From positions 62,001 to 126,000 of the forward strand of contig JAKLMB010000012.1 in the NCBI GenBank assembly GCA_022813625.1: 64,000 bases of DNA, in the 5' to 3' direction. Source of the stretch: Aaosphaeria pasadenensis. Taxonomy: Eukaryota > Ascomycota > Dothideomycetes > Pleosporales. The translations under genes and the position numbers were made by a program. Below the pieces are notes generated by a model. The model saw only the letters and a list, made by a program, of their open reading frames with translations. It was not told the DNA's origin and ran no database searches. Below, in pieces: positions 40,750 to 51,647 of the stretch (position 1 is its first letter; each line of letters starts with the position of its first letter).

Positions 40750-42555
40750 TCAGGCCTTTTCAGTAATCGTCGGGAATTGCTTGAGCCATTCCTCTGTTAT
40801 TCCATCATATTCCGCCGGTCCGTACGGCTCTGTTAGATCCTTCCACCAACTGCTCTTCCTCTTACTCTTAACGCCAATGTCCTCCAGTAAGGTATCAATG
40901 TATGGAAGGCTGTCAAAGACAATGTCTGGATACCTGTCCCCAAATCCTCCTGTTATGGTTGGCCTCCGAATCTCTCCATAAGTGCGATGAAGAGCGGTGT
41001 TGTGTTTAATTCTGTTCAAGTCAAGCTCGTTCCCTTTAAGGTGATCAATTCGTCCACCGAAGAATGCTGTGATCCATAGTGCCTGGGCTTGTGCGACAGC
41101 TATCGCATGGGGTGAAGAATGTGCACCAATGAATGCAAGATTCTTTTGCTTGATGAAGTGCGGCTCTGACGGTACGACATGACGGTAAAGCTCGAGTGAT
41201 TCGTTGGAAGGCACCTTCCGCGATTCAGGGAGCTTTGGCGCATTGGCTGTTCTTCTTGCTATTGTCCGAAGGTATGGGACACTTCGATAAACCTCCTGCT
41301 CCAATCTCGCTGCTTCGGCCGCATCATATGTCTTAGGCTTGCTCAGAATGGGAGTGGTTCCCAAAACGTCGATCTTGATAGACGGCTTTGGCTTCCACCC
41401 AGTACAATACACCAATGCGTCTGCTTTTAAGGAACTGCCATCTGATAGTTTGATCTGATCCTCCGATATGGAAACAGCGTCGGCGATATGAACCTTGATC
41501 TTGCCTTCACGTACCAGCTGGAAGTAGTCCCGATCATAATTGTTGATGCTGACCGAGTTGCCGACCCAAAAGGGTGTCGTCCAAGGCTCCAGCTTTTTGG
41601 TTTCAGGGTGATTGGAATATCCATTTAGATATCGAACAAGCTTGTCAAGCACATTCCAGAACAACAGACAGATGGAAATGCCAATAGTAGTGCGATGTAG
41701 GAATCTCTGCACCAGGCCTTCTCCGTGGTATGGCGTAGGATCGAAAAGCGTGAAGATTCGCGTGCCAGATAACGGGCCAAATGAGAACTCGAGCGGCCCC
41801 AATCGACAAACACTGGGCCATAAATAGCTGGGACCGCCGCCAGATGGTCGAATCACCATGTGCGCCTGTGCTCCAGCTGTTGCACTGAGATAACAAATGT
41901 CCCATGATGACTTGTTGCCGCCTATCACAACTACGTCTTTGCAAGCATCCAATCTCTTTCTCTCTTTAGCCATTTGCTTTGCATGTATCGCCAATCCTTT
42001 GAACGAGTCTGCTCCCGGTATTGAGGGTATGTTAGGTTCCGATGTGATGCCAGTGGCAATGACGAGGCGGTGCGCCGTAATTTTCGGAGAGTTGCCAGTC
42101 GTTCCATCCAGGAGTTGAATAGACCATTTTCCGTCATCCCGTTGGGTGGCCGACTCCACACTCGTTCCATAGCAAATGCACTTATCGATCTTGTGAGCTA
42201 CACTGACCTTCGAGAGATATTCATGCACAGCAAGACCGGGTATGTGGCTTCCTTCTGCCTCTCCATACTCTGCTGCTGGCATAGGCAAGTCACTGAATTC
42301 GTATGATCCGAAGGCATTGTTTGTCTTCAGTCCAGAATAGACCCTCTCTTTAGCCCATGTACCGCCGATTGACATGGCTTTCTCGACAATGAGAACGTTG
42401 TGATTAGGGTTTACTTGAAGATATGTTATTGCCATGGACAGGCCGTGCACTCCTAAAAAAAGCCATTACCAACTGATACAACAATCAATGATTAACAGAC
42501 TGGGATTATTACCTGCACCTACGATGACAAGCTCATACTCCTTCTTGAGCTCCAT
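40750..42555 (-). CDS. Flavin-containing monooxygenase-like protein with possible membrane anchor
   Basis: Two exons, 42555-42513 and 42452-40750, give 581 aa; the 60-nt intron has GTAATA and TTAG ends and splits the FAD motif GAGVHG (residues 13-18). Family members oxidise soft nucleophiles or ketones with FAD and NADPH. The first part reads ELVIVGAGVHGLSMAI and IGGTWAKERVYSGLKTNNAFGSYEFSDLPM; the ATGITSEPNIPSIPG linker and NADPH-side VVVIGGNKSSWDI follow. The usual GxGxxG is altered here to GGNKSS. A hydrophobic stretch near residue 255 (TIGISICLLFWNVLDKLV) may anchor the protein to the ER. No clean BVMO fingerprint is seen (FKGLAIHAKQM lacks the W), so class B FMO rather than BVMO. It is the right edge of the block. 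Confidence 0.85.
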
Positions 42556-43752
42556 GGCTGATGCAAGCTCTAATATGTTTCACAGTCCAGGGTTCTCTCG
42601 GTGTTCGAAAAATAATATGTTCGTCTGGTTCGTTGCCAGAAAGTCGCTTAGTGGGGTTTCGGAAACCCTGGTTATGTGAAAATGTTGAACAATATACACA
42701 CAAGAGGAAATTCAAGATTTTATGTTGGTTATCGTAATGTTGACTATGGACCTTTAAGTGGGAGCTTCGCTTTCGTCGGGTAGTTACAAGGTGGTACTTC
42801 GGAAACGTACCGGATACGTATCATCTCACCTACCCATCAGCGGAAGTGTCGAATGGACAATCAAGTATAATCAAGAAAAGAGTATCTTGGTATCAGACGG
42901 CATTTCTACAACATCTCACGGCAGTTTTACCACTCTCCGAGGTCCAGAGCGATACAATGTCTAGATGCTGTTCGTTATTGTGGCTGCTGGAGGCCTGTAT
43001 TGTCAATGTTGGCTGTACGGATCGGCACAATTGCACGCACACAAGTTCCGCCATCTAGATTTTCAAGGTGCATGTTACACGAGAGCCAGCCTATCCATGA
43101 TATCGTATTTAATTACGTGACCTGTGTGTCTAAAAAAATACTTCGCGACCAAAAGTAAAGTAAGTCGGAGTCGGTGTCTATCGGACCCTTACTTTTGAGG
43201 CGGAAGTAGCATCATCAGGGTCCCATCTGGATCTTAACGCTAATAGTGGGGAATCTCACACACTTACAGTATAGGTTAGATATCCGCCAAAAATCAATCG
43301 CCAGATCTTTAGTTCTTCGCCTTGTGGCTGGAGTTACATAGACACAGTTGGACTTACTAGATACTAACTTGATCAAGATGCCTATTTTTAAGGGCTTCGT
43401 GATTGCACGTGGGTTAGGCTTCCCACGTGTTTCCATTCATTTGGGAAGGTGTTTGTACTTCAGAAGGGCGCACTTCGCCCATCCACAGATAAGCGTCGCT
43501 AAACGGTGAACATATTGATGTAGACACAGCAATGTAACACTATGCTGGATTACTGGCCACTACATAAACAAAGATTCCCTAAAAATTCCCTAAATCTACA
43601 GGACGCTGCAGTACATCTTACACGCCACTCTTCATTAGCTACAGCAATACCTTCATAATTAGCAATTTGTCACTCACTAGTATAGTACAATTCCACATCC
43701 ACATCTTCCCATAGATTTTCAACCATTCGGTGTCACAACAATCAGCGCCATC
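42556..43752. other. Divergent intergenic region
   Basis: 1.2 kb separate the flavin monooxygenase (-) from the GNAT gene (+). Frames up to 75 codons are not coding-like. No TTTGCCG element is seen here, unlike the left part of the block. Confidence 0.55.
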
Positions 43753-44529
43753 ATGGGCCCCGTATTAGTCACTCCACGCCTGAAACTCACGCTCCTATCG
43801 ACGTTGGAGCCGGGCAGTCCTGAGTTGGCTTTGGCGCATGAATTGCGAAGCGATCCGCAATCTACATTCTGGAGGTACTTCTTTCTCCCTTCCCCAATTC
43901 CCCTAGTTTGATCCCTCAAAAGAGGAACCAAGCATCATGATGCTTCTTTAATTGCATTACTAAACATAACTAAAACCTGCCCCAGTCCATTCGGAACCGC
44001 AAAGACAATCGAAGACACCCAAAAGGTGTTCGAGGGCGTTCTCAACAAGAAATACACCATCAACTACCTAATCCACAGATTTGTCGACCCCAGCTCCAGC
44101 AATGATGCGGACCATGAGCAGCGGGAAACCGAATTCATCGGACACGTGACGATCTGGCCCCTCAGCGCTGGAAGTCTCCCCCTGCCAGAAAACTTGAGCG
44201 CGCCAGCCGCCGAGTCAGAAACTACGTTGTCGATGGAAGTGGGATACATGTTTCTGCCCAAGGCGTGGGGGAAAGGGTATGCGACAGAGTCGCTGAACGC
44301 CATGATTGAGCTTTGTAAGAGGGAAAGGGGGTTCTGGGCGCCGTATGAGAAGGTGTATGTCAGGGCGCTGGTTAATGATGAGAATGCGGCGAGCATGCGG
44401 GTCATGGAGAAGGTTGGGTTCGAGAAGAGAGGGGTGCATCATTGGACTGGGGACAAAGTCTTTCTTGCAGGGAAATGGATTACGGAGTGTGGTATCGCGA
44501 TCTATGGTACGTACTTGGTCCAGGACTGA
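43753..44529 (+). CDS. GNAT-family N-acetyltransferase (RimJ/RimL type)
   Basis: Two exons, 43753-43874 and 43986-44529, give 221 aa; the 111-nt intron has GTACTT and CCAG ends (phase 2). GNAT enzymes transfer acetyl from acetyl-CoA to an amine. The N-terminus VLVTPRLKLTLLS is the family's first strand, MEVGYMFLPKAWGKGYATESLNAMIE carries the acetyl-CoA pyrophosphate loop (WGKGYA), and NDENAASMRVMEKVGFEKRG is the closing block. Soluble, probably cytosolic. The target may be a protein N-terminus or a small molecule. The last residues (IYGTYLVQD) run through a possible GTACGT donor, so the true C-terminus may differ slightly. Confidence 0.88.
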
Positions 44530-44913
44530 GAGGGCCGCTTTATTGTCGCAGCAGACTGCTATACCGAAAGATATCCAGCACTAGGCAAGACGACTTCGGC
44601 AGATAATGAGAGGCACTGAGCCGCAGACACATTGTGTCAGGCTTGTTGTGAAGCATGTCAGATCTTTTACGATTGACATGATCTTCGAACAGACTACCAC
44701 ATCAGGCACTTGGAGGGATCTAAAGAACAGTGAATAGACATTCCCGGGTGTGCAGAACGGTGTTCAATTGTATGCATATCCAATAATCATGTAAACCTCG
44801 CCACTACTAGCGATATAAGGTGGATGCCTCAGACAACGCCGATTATATGATCCGAAGCGGTTCTCGCCATCTCGTGTATGCAGCAATAGAACGAATTACC
44901 AATTATGAACCAG
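44530..44913. other. Intergenic between convergent genes
   Basis: This is the 3' flank of the GNAT gene (+) and the USP-like gene (-). Nothing seen. Confidence 0.6.
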
Positions 44914-47690
44914 CTAACCTCCCTTCCTCTCTCCTGCAACGCCTTCAGCACCTCCAGCGAACTCGATGTGTTGAACCTTTGTCTCGGGCCGGGTCTCTGC
45001 TCTCTTCGCACTGTCTCCTGCATCACCCATTTCGACGTCACGGACTTCGACCGGGCCATGTTCTGTAGCGCCCTGAACAGCTGGCGCTTGTCCTTGGCTC
45101 TCTACAAGATCCATGGAATCCCCAGCGATCGTCTCGCTCGACGCATTGCTTGCGCCAGCCCAGGCGCTGAACCCGCCATTAACTTCACACATCTCCTCAA
45201 TACCGCTAGTGGGTTTTTCGTTGGCGGAGATGCTTGGCCCTGCTGACTGGGCACGACTCTGTTGTTGATAAAATCTCTCGGCCGAGATGTTTTCAAAGGC
45301 ATCAGGGTCACTGTTATGGTCCTTGTAGGGCTGTGCATCAGGTTCATCAGCCCAGCTTGAAGTAGGATCCCACGGTTCTAATGAACTGGTGTAGCTCGCA
45401 TCTGCGTCCCAGCCTGAAAGAGGTTCCAAATTACGGTCGCCTGTCCTACCAAAGTCCAGGTCCGTTTGCAGTTCCTCCTGGAAGGAAAGGTTATCGGCTT
45501 TAACGAATCGGTCCAGTGCGTCTGATAGGGGAATTGGGTCGGGTGATAGGGCGGCTTCGCTGGCGTAAACGAGAAGTGCAGATCTATTCTCATCGCTCGC
45601 TTTTTCGAGGACAGAAGATAATGAGAGGCGCTCGCGGAGAACGTATGCCAAATCCGAGCCAGGAGTGGAATATTCGACGCGCCACCATTCCGTATCACGA
45701 TCGTTGGTCTTCGCGTTTGGATGGAGGAGGTAAACGACGTTTGAATGTGTTGATACACCACAGAGCTTGTACGGGTGCTTCATTGACATATCCGTATCCT
45801 GATCGGTACCGTCACCATCTGTCTTCGCTGGAGATTCCTCGTCGCCATCAACAAATGGCGCCCTGAAACGGCTCGACATATCGTCAAGACTCTTGCGAGC
45901 CTGCTTCTTCTGTTCTTCTAAGGCTAGTAGCTGTCAGCAAATTACAACACTCAGAGATGACGATGAGTGAAAGTCAATGAAATGAAAAGGCGAAAACGAA
46001 CCATTTAGCTTCCGTTCTATGCTATCGTACAACGACTGCAGCTGCGTAAGGATCGTGGCATTCTTCGGGTCATGTATCAAATCGTCCGACTTCTGCTGGA
46101 AAGCAGCCATGCTACTCTTGAGCAGCTTCAATGTCTCCATTTTTTCTCCCGGGCGAATCTTCTTCGTCGTGTGGTATTTTATCTTGGCGGCCTCTTCATC
46201 AATTTCTTTGATCCGGGCATCGCATTGTTTCCGCTCATGCACCATCGCGGCAATCGCCTCTTTATTCTCCTCGAGATACCTGTCTGCGTACAGGGTGGCT
46301 GGAATCTTGCAATCGAGCTTGCCCTTGGCATCTGAGCTTTCTAACCGGAAGACGAGCACGTCACTAGCGCTCTTGATGAAAGCGGTGCCAGCGCCGGCAA
46401 CAGATTCGAACAGGTTCTCATCTAGAACATCGTAAAGCGACATCTTAGTGCCGGGCTCGTGGTGGATAATGTTGGCATCTAGTAGAGCCGAACTCTGTTC
46501 CTGTCCCTCGGCGCTGATCACAGAGCGAAATACACCGTCCAGAGGTTTGGATGTGAGATTGTGATAGGCATCTCCCCATTTCAGTAGAAACGTGAGAAGT
46601 TCATCGTTGGGGCGCTCGGTCATATCATCCCTCGCCTTCTTCCATGCGTCCAATTGCTGAAGTGCACCGATAGACCCGTACGCTCTGTCAGTACGATCGA
46701 GGAAAGCCATCAGCCTTTGCATCTCATGTATCAAATCCAGGTCATGCGGGCTCTCATCCTCAGAGTCGAAAACCACTGTCGCTTTCGATGCTGTAGAAGA
46801 CCCTTTCCACCAATCCTCGCCAGCATGGTAGCTCCGTAGGGATATTTCCGGGGCCAGCAGTGCGTTCCGAAACAAAGGGATCGTGTGGATGATAGATATC
46901 AGCGAAGGCAGGTAGTCCCAATTCGGGGTAGGTTTGATGATCGCAGGACCCTCCTCCTCGCGCTTCCGCTGGATTGGTACTGCATCTGGAATATATTCGG
47001 TGCTCTTCGACACCGGAACCATGGCCCAGCTATTGGAGTCGTAGACCTGATCCTTGTTTGCTGGTCCAAACATGGGTTTTGAGTAGTTAGCATTATTAAT
47101 TACGCCCAACTCTTGTCCATTCTCGATGCCTGCACTTCAGTCAGCCTTCCGGTCATCCTACAGCCTTGTACAACGCATCGCACTGACTTTGTATGGGCAC
47201 ATCGCCGGTTCCGGGAGTGGCAGCATGCTGACTCGTCCGCGACGGGGGTCGACTGGGAGCAACGCTATGCGATCCGTTGAAATTGTCTGTACCGGGTGGA
47301 TAGTCAATGCGAAAAGCTGCCAAACGTCAAGGGTCAGCCACCAAAGTTCCAGAAAAAGGTTCACCCAGGCGGCGAAGCGTATTGAGTAGACTTACAAGGG
47401 AGGCCACCAGGTTCGGTCTCGCCATATCGGTCCGCCGAAAATGCATTGGGATCGTAGTTGTTGTTTTCGGGCTATAGACACCCACTCCTTAGCCAAGACC
47501 CTCGTCTCCGCACATCATGCAGCGTACATACCTGTATTAGGCCGGCGGGGTTGTCCAGGTTGTCATAGAACTTGTTAACAGCAGCTTCCACGCTGCCTTG
47601 TTGTCGTAGGACTGTGGCAGCAACCTCGCGACTGACTCCATCCCCTATGAAAGCTAAAAATGTATCAACGTCTGCCTCTGACACCACCAT
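44914..47690 (-). CDS. UBA-domain, USP25/28-like protein, apparently catalytically dead
   Basis: Five exons, 47690-47532, 47471-47396, 47316-47188, 47129-46002 and 45923-44914, give 833 aa, all phases consistent. Residues 1-50 form a UBA-like helix bundle (DTFLAFIGDGVSREVAATVL and QQGSVEAAVNKFYD). From about 185 the order of blocks follows a ubiquitin-specific protease: LPSLISIIHTIPLFRNALL, a long helical insert, SDVLVFRLESS, IPATLYADRYLEENKE, a coiled-coil insert, then PYKLCGVSTHSNVVYLLHP and ALLVYASEAAL. The KIPATLYADRY block and insert resemble USP25/28. The Cys box (normally GxxNxGNTC) is replaced by PTPNWDYLPS, and the His box lacks GHY. I infer a ubiquitin-binding pseudo-protease. The C-terminal 200 residues are disordered. 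Fungal orthologues are usually called ubiquitin-interaction proteins. Confidence 0.75.
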
Positions 47691-48482
47691 GGTAGCGATT
47701 GCGGAGGCGCGGAGGCGCGGAGGACGGCGTTACGAAGACGTGGAATGTAAAGGTCGTAAGGATCTCGTAGATTGGGTGGGAGAATGTCTTTTTGCGAGCG
47801 ATATTCGGAAAGGTGGCCGTGAATGTTACGTTGTTTGTCAGTATGAGTCCGAGGCTGTGAGTTCAGATCTTTGGATCTTTCATGCCAGGTGCGCTGTCCC
47901 ACCCACGGAAAGGCAAACAAACGTAATCGTAACTGGAGGGAACGAGGCTGGCGGCTTCCATATATCTGGCATGCGACCAAGAAGCGATATGAGGGAGCTG
48001 GTGCTGCTCAGCGGCGATATTGCATGCTGATAGGTGGGGGTTACAAACACGCACCAGCACAAGACAAGCACAGGCAGGTCGAGCTTGAAGCTTTGATGTC
48101 CCACCATGTGATGACGCTGGGGGTGCGGCGGTCCGTGCCACAGTTAATACAGCCGCATAACCTTAAGTTGACCCATCTCCTCAAGTGCTGTCAAAACCAC
48201 AACATTGAAGAACTTGCAATGTCAGATTACTTTTTCGAATAAATAGATTAACCTATAAGAGCACCTTCTTTTGTTTCAATTAACAGCAGTGGTGTGCTTG
48301 AAAGCTACGTCAACTGAAAAAGTCCAGCATCTCTCTCTTACTTGACCACTCTTATAGCATCAAAAAGGAGGCAGGTAATTAACATAAATTCATTCAAGAG
48401 AACAGATTTGGGAATATAACTAAAAATCCATCACACCACTTACTGCTCACTATCACCATCATATAAAAAAACAACCCGAGAC
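47691..48482. other. Intergenic, USP-like gene promoter
   Basis: Frames of up to 152 codons on both strands here overlap each other and show no coding pattern. The right part is AT-rich and is the 3' flank of the CFEM-like gene. Confidence 0.55.
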
Positions 48483-49458
48483 TCAAAAGAAAGCAGCCAA
48501 CCCAGCAACCCCAATCGCAACGCATATCCCCACCCCCAAGAACCCCGTCACCGGATCCCTCCCTTCCACCTTCCTAACCCTCAGCCCCTTGAGCGCCCCC
48601 AACACGCTCGCAGCACCCGTCTGCTGGCTCGGTATGCTGACCGTCCTAGTCTCACTAGCTTCTGCCTCGTCCGTCGTCGTCGCGTCGTCGACTTCGGCGG
48701 CGTCTTCGCGGACGGGATGGTCGATCTCTGCTGGTGGAGGTGGCGGGGCCGATGAGGCTGAGGGAGTTGTGGATTCTGAGATGCTGAGTGACGGCGGTAT
48801 GCTAGTGGCGGGAGACGGGGAGATGATGTCTGTAACGATGATCTTGTCGACTGCGTGTGTCATTGCGACTGGGCAGTCATAGTTCGTGAGTCTGGGGACG
48901 GGCTGTTTGTATGCGCCGCAGTAGCGGGAGAGGAGGATGGAGCCGGCGCATACGGCGGCGGTGTGGTCTTGACAGTGCGATGTCAGACATCTGGATGATA
49001 AGATTAGTAGGGTACGAGTCGACGGGTTCCAGATTGAAAGGCGTGGATTGCAGGTGTGGAGAGGGGGAGAAGAATGGAGAAGGAATGAAGGATGAGGGAT
49101 TCCGTTGCGTACCCTAACCCTTGATTTGCGACACGACATGCGCAACCCACGTCGTTGTGGCGGCATCTTTCGAATTTCACGGACACAGATGAGGAACAGG
49201 AGAGATAGTCGCTACAGAAAGGTGAGTCGCCTGTTCGATGCTTGTCATAAGAAGACGGTCGTACTATGCAGCTGTACCGGTGGCGCAACCGAGTCCCGCG
49301 ACTGAGGTCACATCTGGCGGATGCTTGTTGTCGCGCGCCTCAAGCGCAATTGCTCCTCGGAGCTGACTGTCAATCGACTCGCGAAGGTCATGAGAATTGT
49401 GCGCGAGTACGGTGTGGGTAGTAGCTAGGATGCTAGCGATGAACTGGAGAGCGTGCAT
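48483..49458 (-). CDS. CFEM-like cysteine-rich protein, probably GPI-anchored
   Basis: Three exons, 49458-49278, 49230-49119 and 48990-48483, give 266 aa. The start is a signal peptide (MHALQFIASILATTHTVLA). Ten Cys follow between about residues 58 and 122, including the CFEM-like run CRHNDVGCAC and CLTSHC. CFEM domains bind heme or act in wall and host contact. The gap between CAC and CLTSHC is only six residues, shorter than in typical CFEM domains, so either the domain is divergent or intron 2 (128 nt) has another splice choice. A Pro/Ser/Thr/Glu-rich linker leads to the terminal hydrophobic segment FLGVGICVAIGVAGLAAFF, the pattern of a GPI attachment signal. Cell surface is the likely site. 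Confidence 0.65.
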
Positions 49459-49802
49459 TTTGGCAATTGCTCAGCGAGCTTTTAGAAGCCGTTACGTCTG
49501 AGGTCCATGGAGATTGGCGTCGAATGCGCGGACCTGGTACTGTTACCTTATACTCGATGCATTCCATGTCGTGCCCTAGACCCAGCCATGAGAGCATCCC
49601 ACGTCGTGGCGCCGCGCATACTGCGGTAAATTGGACCGGCTGGAATGACCTGAATAGCCCAAGAGACCGTCATGTAGCGACAAAGGGGGAACGATGATAG
49701 GAAGAATGAAATTTAAATGCAAGGTACGTTATCTCTCTTAAAGGCCAAAAGAGTTTTTTTTAGCGAATAATGGCGGAGTATCCTTCTAAGGGGTATATTT
49801 TA
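49459..49802. other. Intergenic, CFEM-like gene promoter
   Basis: A short region between two minus-strand genes. Nothing recognisable. Confidence 0.6.
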
Positions 49803-51647
49803 TCAAAATGCGTCACCAGACAACTCCTCCGCTAAGCCTTCCAGTTCCTCCTGCCTAAATGGCACCCAAAGCCTCTCCGTGCCCATGGCATCTTTCCTGC
49901 TCTCGACCATTTGATGGTCATGGAATTCCTTAAGTAGAGTCCTGAACCCAACCTCGCTCGAGCAAACGAAGTCTTCCACGGCTTTGTGATACAACACGCG
50001 GTACTCGACACCCTGTGATGATTCTGAGGAGTTCCGTGCCGGATTTGATTTACTGCGAGGCGTAGCGGTAACATCGTCTTGATCCTCATCAGCGTCGCCG
50101 TCCATAAACATCAAGCCCAGTTGCTCAGTGACAAGTATTCTGAACAAAGAGCGTGCATTCTCGGGCAAGGAACGAAGCACGAAGCCAATGCCATCTCTGC
50201 CGCCTATCCTGCGCCCACTTCGTCCCAGTAACTCGTTGACACTCTCTACTACGTCAATCTCGGCTTCGTATGGCGCGAATGTGGTCGCATCGTGGAAGAG
50301 AAAGTTGTACTGCGCACTCAACCCTACGTCCCACAGTAAGGGGAAGTTTGGAGTATCTGCCGTGCATACGAGGTTGATCGATGGATGTGACACAAGCGAC
50401 GCCAACATCATCGGTGTAGGGGATTTGCGAAGGTGTATGGAGTCGATCGAGTTTAGTATGATGGGAATCGGGTGTGAGGGAGGATGCACAGTGAGATGTT
50501 CCAGAATGAATTGTAATAGCGATGTCGGCTGACTTGGCATTTTGGTGGATGACGGGATGGCAGTTGAAGCAACGATACTCAGAATATCTTTTATGGTGAT
50601 TCCTGGGGAGTAACCGTTAATGACGGTGATCGCTGGTCTCTTTCGTGTTCCTTTGTACGGCGCCTTTCCGGCTAGGTGCTCGTATAGATGCGCCGTGAAG
50701 CTTTCCGTCAACGACCGTTTCGACCCGTATCCATAGAGGCAGATGTTGAATCCTTCGCCCAACTCGAAGATCCATTGGTCGAAGGCGCGCCCGTGCAGTT
50801 CCAGCAGAAAGTCTCTTTCAGATTTGTGGTTCTCAGCAACTGATTGTATGGCTTGGAAATATTCGTCATGATTGAGCAAGCTGTGGCCAGATAGCGTGTT
50901 GGTGGACGTCTGATTGCCACCCGGCCGATTCTGCCAAAAGTATTCCTCGTGCGCAGGGAGCGTTGTGACTTCAGGGGGAGTGGGTTCTCGTATTTTCCGT
51001 GGCCTTCCTCGCGGTCTGCCGGTGGTGCTAGGTTTGGCGACAGCTTTCCTCGGTCGGCCTCTTCCACGCTTCGATGGTGTCTCTGGGACAGGTATTTGAG
51101 CCTCGACAGCAGCGACCTCTTCAGCAACACTGCTCTGGGGAGCCTCAGCCTCAGCCTGAACCTCGGGAGCCTTTTCTTTGTGTGGTGTTCGCTCCTCAAA
51201 CTCTTCATCGTCACTCAGTATCTGTTCTGCCAGTGCTTCGTCTTCCCCCAGAACCTCATCATCGCTGTCCACTCCGTTCAATGTCCGCTCAAAGAGTCTC
51301 CTGTTGCTCTTCCGCCGCGCGCTCCGATCCGCATTGCGGACGATCGTAGGTGTGCCGTTGGAAATATTCTCGTCGGGCGATTTCGTGGGGGTGTCAAAGA
51401 CGAGCTTGCGATTCGACTTCGGGGTCGTGGTACCATTGATTCCATTGAAAAGGTTCGTCTTCTTGAGAATCGAGCGCGGCGTACCGTTCCCGGCTACGGG
51501 GCCATTTCTTCCTCGCCGGGACGGGGTGTGAATCTCAGGGACATCGTCCGCGGATTCGTCCTCCTGCAGCGGCTGCGCTTGGAGTCTTTTGGGTGTCAGA
51601 TGCTCCTCCTCGTCATCGTCAATGTGTTTCCGTTTCGTGCCGACCAT
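49803..51647 (-). CDS. ORC2: Origin recognition complex subunit 2
   Basis: A single exon of 614 aa from ATG 51647. Orc2 is a core subunit of the hexamer that marks replication origins and loads the MCM helicase in the nucleus. The conserved C-terminal part starts near EEYFWQNRPG and includes LLNHDEYFQAI, LHGRAFDQWIFELGEGFNICLYGYGSKRSL (a degenerate P-loop region), VINGYSPGITIKDIL, IPIILNSIDSIHLR, LVCTADTPNFPLLWD and the winged-helix end. The N-terminal 220 residues are disordered and basic and hold two AT-hook motifs near residue 200 (KRGRGRPRK and GRPRGRPRK), which bind AT-rich minor grooves. Length and order match fungal Orc2. Confidence 0.95.
   Translation of the reverse strand: MVGTKRKHIDDDEEEHLTPKRLQAQPLQEDESADDVPEIHTPSRRGRNGPVAGNGTPRSILKKTNLFNGINGTTTPKSNRKLVFDTPTKSPDENISNGTPTIVRNADRSARRKSNRRLFERTLNGVDSDDEVLGEDEALAEQILSDDEEFEERTPHKEKAPEVQAEAEAPQSSVAEEVAAVEAQIPVPETPSKRGRGRPRKAVAKPSTTGRPRGRPRKIREPTPPEVTTLPAHEEYFWQNRPGGNQTSTNTLSGHSLLNHDEYFQAIQSVAENHKSERDFLLELHGRAFDQWIFELGEGFNICLYGYGSKRSLTESFTAHLYEHLAGKAPYKGTRKRPAITVINGYSPGITIKDILSIVASTAIPSSTKMPSQPTSLLQFILEHLTVHPPSHPIPIILNSIDSIHLRKSPTPMMLASLVSHPSINLVCTADTPNFPLLWDVGLSAQYNFLFHDATTFAPYEAEIDVVESVNELLGRSGRRIGGRDGIGFVLRSLPENARSLFRILVTEQLGLMFMDGDADEDQDDVTATPRSKSNPARNSSESSQGVEYRVLYHKAVEDFVCSSEVGFRTLLKEFHDHQMVESRKDAMGTERLWVPFRQEELEGLAEELSGDAF
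50976..51062 (-). other. Twin AT-hook motifs within ORC2
   Basis: On the minus strand the codons read SKRGRGRPRK and, 14 residues later, GRPRGRPRKIREP. Both contain the GRP core of AT hooks. They lie in the disordered N-terminal part of Orc2. Confidence 0.75.

Noticed and set aside
17505..42555. Classical secondary-metabolite biosynthetic cluster
   Set aside because: No PKS, NRPS, terpene synthase, prenyltransferase or P450 is present, so a scaffold-making cluster is not supported within this window.
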